Shown here: in pieces, positions 62,904 to 64,000 of the stretch
Numbering within the stretch: position 1 is the first letter of the stretch
Layout: each line of letters begins with the position of its first letter
Assembly: GCA_009996615.1 (NCBI GenBank)
Contig: JAACZU010000007.1
Coordinates: forward strand, 1 to 64,000
DNA from: Rhodanobacteraceae bacterium
GTDB taxonomy: Bacteria; Pseudomonadota; Gammaproteobacteria; Xanthomonadales; Rhodanobacteraceae
DNA: 64,000 nt
Direction: 5' to 3'
The notes under the pieces: generated by a model
The model's input: the letters and a program-made list of their open reading frames with translations, nothing else
What the model was told of the DNA's origin: nothing
Database searches by the model: none
Program-made: the position numbers and the translations under genes

Positions 62904-64000
62904 ATGTCCCTCCGCTTCAAGCTGCTGCTGGTCGCGCTGTCCACGCTCGCACTGCCGTGGGGCGGCTGGCAGTTCGTCAAGCAGACCGAGGCGCTGCTGC
63001 GCCAGGGCCAGGAGCAGGCGCTGCTCGCCTCGGCCGGAACGCTGGCGCGCGCGTTCGCCGCCGCGCGCGTGGACTGGCCGGCGCCGCCGTTGCTGCACGT
63101 GCATTCGCTGCACGAGCCGATCGTCGTCGACGGCTACGCCGACGACTGGGCCGAGCTGCGCGGCTGGGCGCAGCCGATCGGTCCGCCGCAGGATGCGCAG
63201 AAGCTACGCGTGCTGCTGGCCGAGAATGCGGGCGGCCTGTACCTGCTCGCCGAGGTGCGCGACGCGACGCGCACGCGCGCCGATGCGCGCGATCCGCGCG
63301 CGGCGACCAGCGACCACCTGACCCTGCTGCTCGCGCGTGGTGCCGAGGTGCGCCGCTACCTGCTGGCGAGCGCCGCGCCGGGGCCGTTCGAGGCCTGGGC
63401 CGACACGCCCGGAGAATTGCTGCCCGACCGCCTCGCCGCGGCGTGGCAGGAGGACGGCTCCGGCTACCGCGTCGAGCTGCGCATCGCCGAGGCGCAACGG
63501 CCCGATCGCCTCGGCCTGGCCGTCTACGACGCGGCCGCCCCCGGGCCGGACCAGCCCGAGCTGCGCGCGCTGCTGCGCCCCGACCCGCGTGCCGGCCGCG
63601 CACTCGCCGCACTGATGCCCGAGCATGCGCGCGCCCGCGCGGTTACCGTCGACGGCGCGGTCATCGCGCGCGCCGGCACGCTCGATGCGACGGCCACGGC
63701 CACGGCCGATGATGGCTGGCTGGCCAGCCTGGTCTACCGCGGCCTGATCGCTCCGGCCCTGACCGGCTCCCCGGCGCTGGCCGAGGACGCGCCGCGCCTG
63801 GACGCCGGCGAGGTCTGGCAGGCCCTGTCCGGCGTCGCCGCGACCAGCTGGCGCCCCGGCGAGCACGCCGGCGAGGTCGTGCTGACCGCGGCGGTGCCGC
63901 TGACCAGCGCCGGCGAGGTGCGCGGCGCGCTGGTGCTCGAACAGGCCAACCGCGCGCTGCCGCTGCTGGCCAACCGCGCGCTGTTCGGCCTCGCCGGCAG
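62904..64000 (+). CDS. PdsS-like sensor histidine kinase (5' part, truncated by window end)
   Basis: The first ~365 residues of a large sensor kinase; no stop is reached. MSLRFKLLLVALSTLALPWG is a membrane helix, followed by WQFVKQTEALLRQGQEQALL and a periplasmic domain with HEPIVVDGYADDWAELRGW, a CBM9-like (DOMON-type) start that I recall in kinases of the dedicated sortase system, ending before the kinase core. The ATG at 62904 has no Shine-Dalgarno because the heptamer array abuts it. It follows the regulator gene by 173 bases and is its likely partner. The kinase domain itself lies outside the window. Confidence 0.75.
   Translation, partial: MSLRFKLLLVALSTLALPWGGWQFVKQTEALLRQGQEQALLASAGTLARAFAAARVDWPAPPLLHVHSLHEPIVVDGYADDWAELRGWAQPIGPPQDAQKLRVLLAENAGGLYLLAEVRDATRTRADARDPRAATSDHLTLLLARGAEVRRYLLASAAPGPFEAWADTPGELLPDRLAAAWQEDGSGYRVELRIAEAQRPDRLGLAVYDAAAPGPDQPELRALLRPDPRAGRALAALMPEHARARAVTVDGAVIARAGTLDATATATADDGWLASLVYRGLIAPALTGSPALAEDAPRLDAGEVWQALSGVAATSWRPGEHAGEVVLTAAVPLTSAGEVRGALVLEQANRALPLLANRALFGLAG

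Overview
This window is a high-GC chromosome segment from a gammaproteobacterium of the order Xanthomonadales, most likely a Rhodanobacteraceae/Dokdonella-like organism. That placement is inferred from gene content and layout: arginine decarboxylase (speA) divergent from spermidine synthase; aceF-lpdA with a lipoyl domain on the E3 and no aceE beside it; coaBC-dut followed by an 800-residue phosphomannomutase with a membrane-anchored N-terminal half; argS followed by a SPOR protein; and many REP-like and short tandem intergenic repeats. Most of it is ordinary chromosome. I saw no transposase, phage gene, tRNA, rRNA or CRISPR array.

Layout. 0-0.8 kb: a minus-strand stress-type operon (BON protein, CsbD, 27-residue membrane peptide). 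0.9-3.3 kb: NtrB/NtrC two-component pair. 3.4-7.4 kb: overlapping genes for a glycan-domain methyltransferase, GNAT, LpxL-like acyltransferase and FadI-type thiolase. 7.4-13.9 kb: RDD membrane protein, DUF1232 protein, SixA-YceI-phospholipase D operon, EF-hand protein and orphan ParA. 14-22.6 kb: secreted protein, gamma-glutamyltransferase, AEC transporter, the polyamine genes speE/speA and a beta-hydroxyacid dehydrogenase. 22.8-28.3 kb: three secreted beta-propeller proteins. 28.9-31.2 kb: SPOR protein and argS. 31.6-36.2 kb: TonB-dependent receptor plus secreted partner behind a candidate Pho box. 36.3-40.7 kb: HD phosphodiesterase-like protein and a DUF1800/DUF1501 pair. 40.7-45.7 kb: radC, coaBC, dut, algC/xanA. 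45.9-51.1 kb: secreted amidohydrolase, aceF, lpdA and a secreted hypothetical. 51.5-57.7 kb: small secreted and membrane proteins and a Pla-1/cef-type lipase. 57.8-61.3 kb: DUF962 protein, purC, djlA, a GIY-YIG-like protein and rpe. 61.4-64 kb: two small minus-strand ORFs, then a response regulator and histidine kinase resembling the proteobacterial dedicated sortase (Pds) pair; the kinase runs off the window end.

The most unusual content is between and around genes. Periodic 7-bp or 9-bp repeat arrays form inverted pairs, with a different unit at each locus. A composite REP-module-REP element appears at two loci, and its 43-bp centre recurs at a third in the opposite orientation. A recurrent CTAnAAT -10 signal is shared by several promoters. 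Among proteins, NtrB lacks the Asn expected for phosphatase activity, a short aromatic-GFD motif marks several unrelated secreted proteins, and the Pds-like pair has no sortase in view. The very long ORFs antisense to real genes are high-GC shadows and are not annotated.
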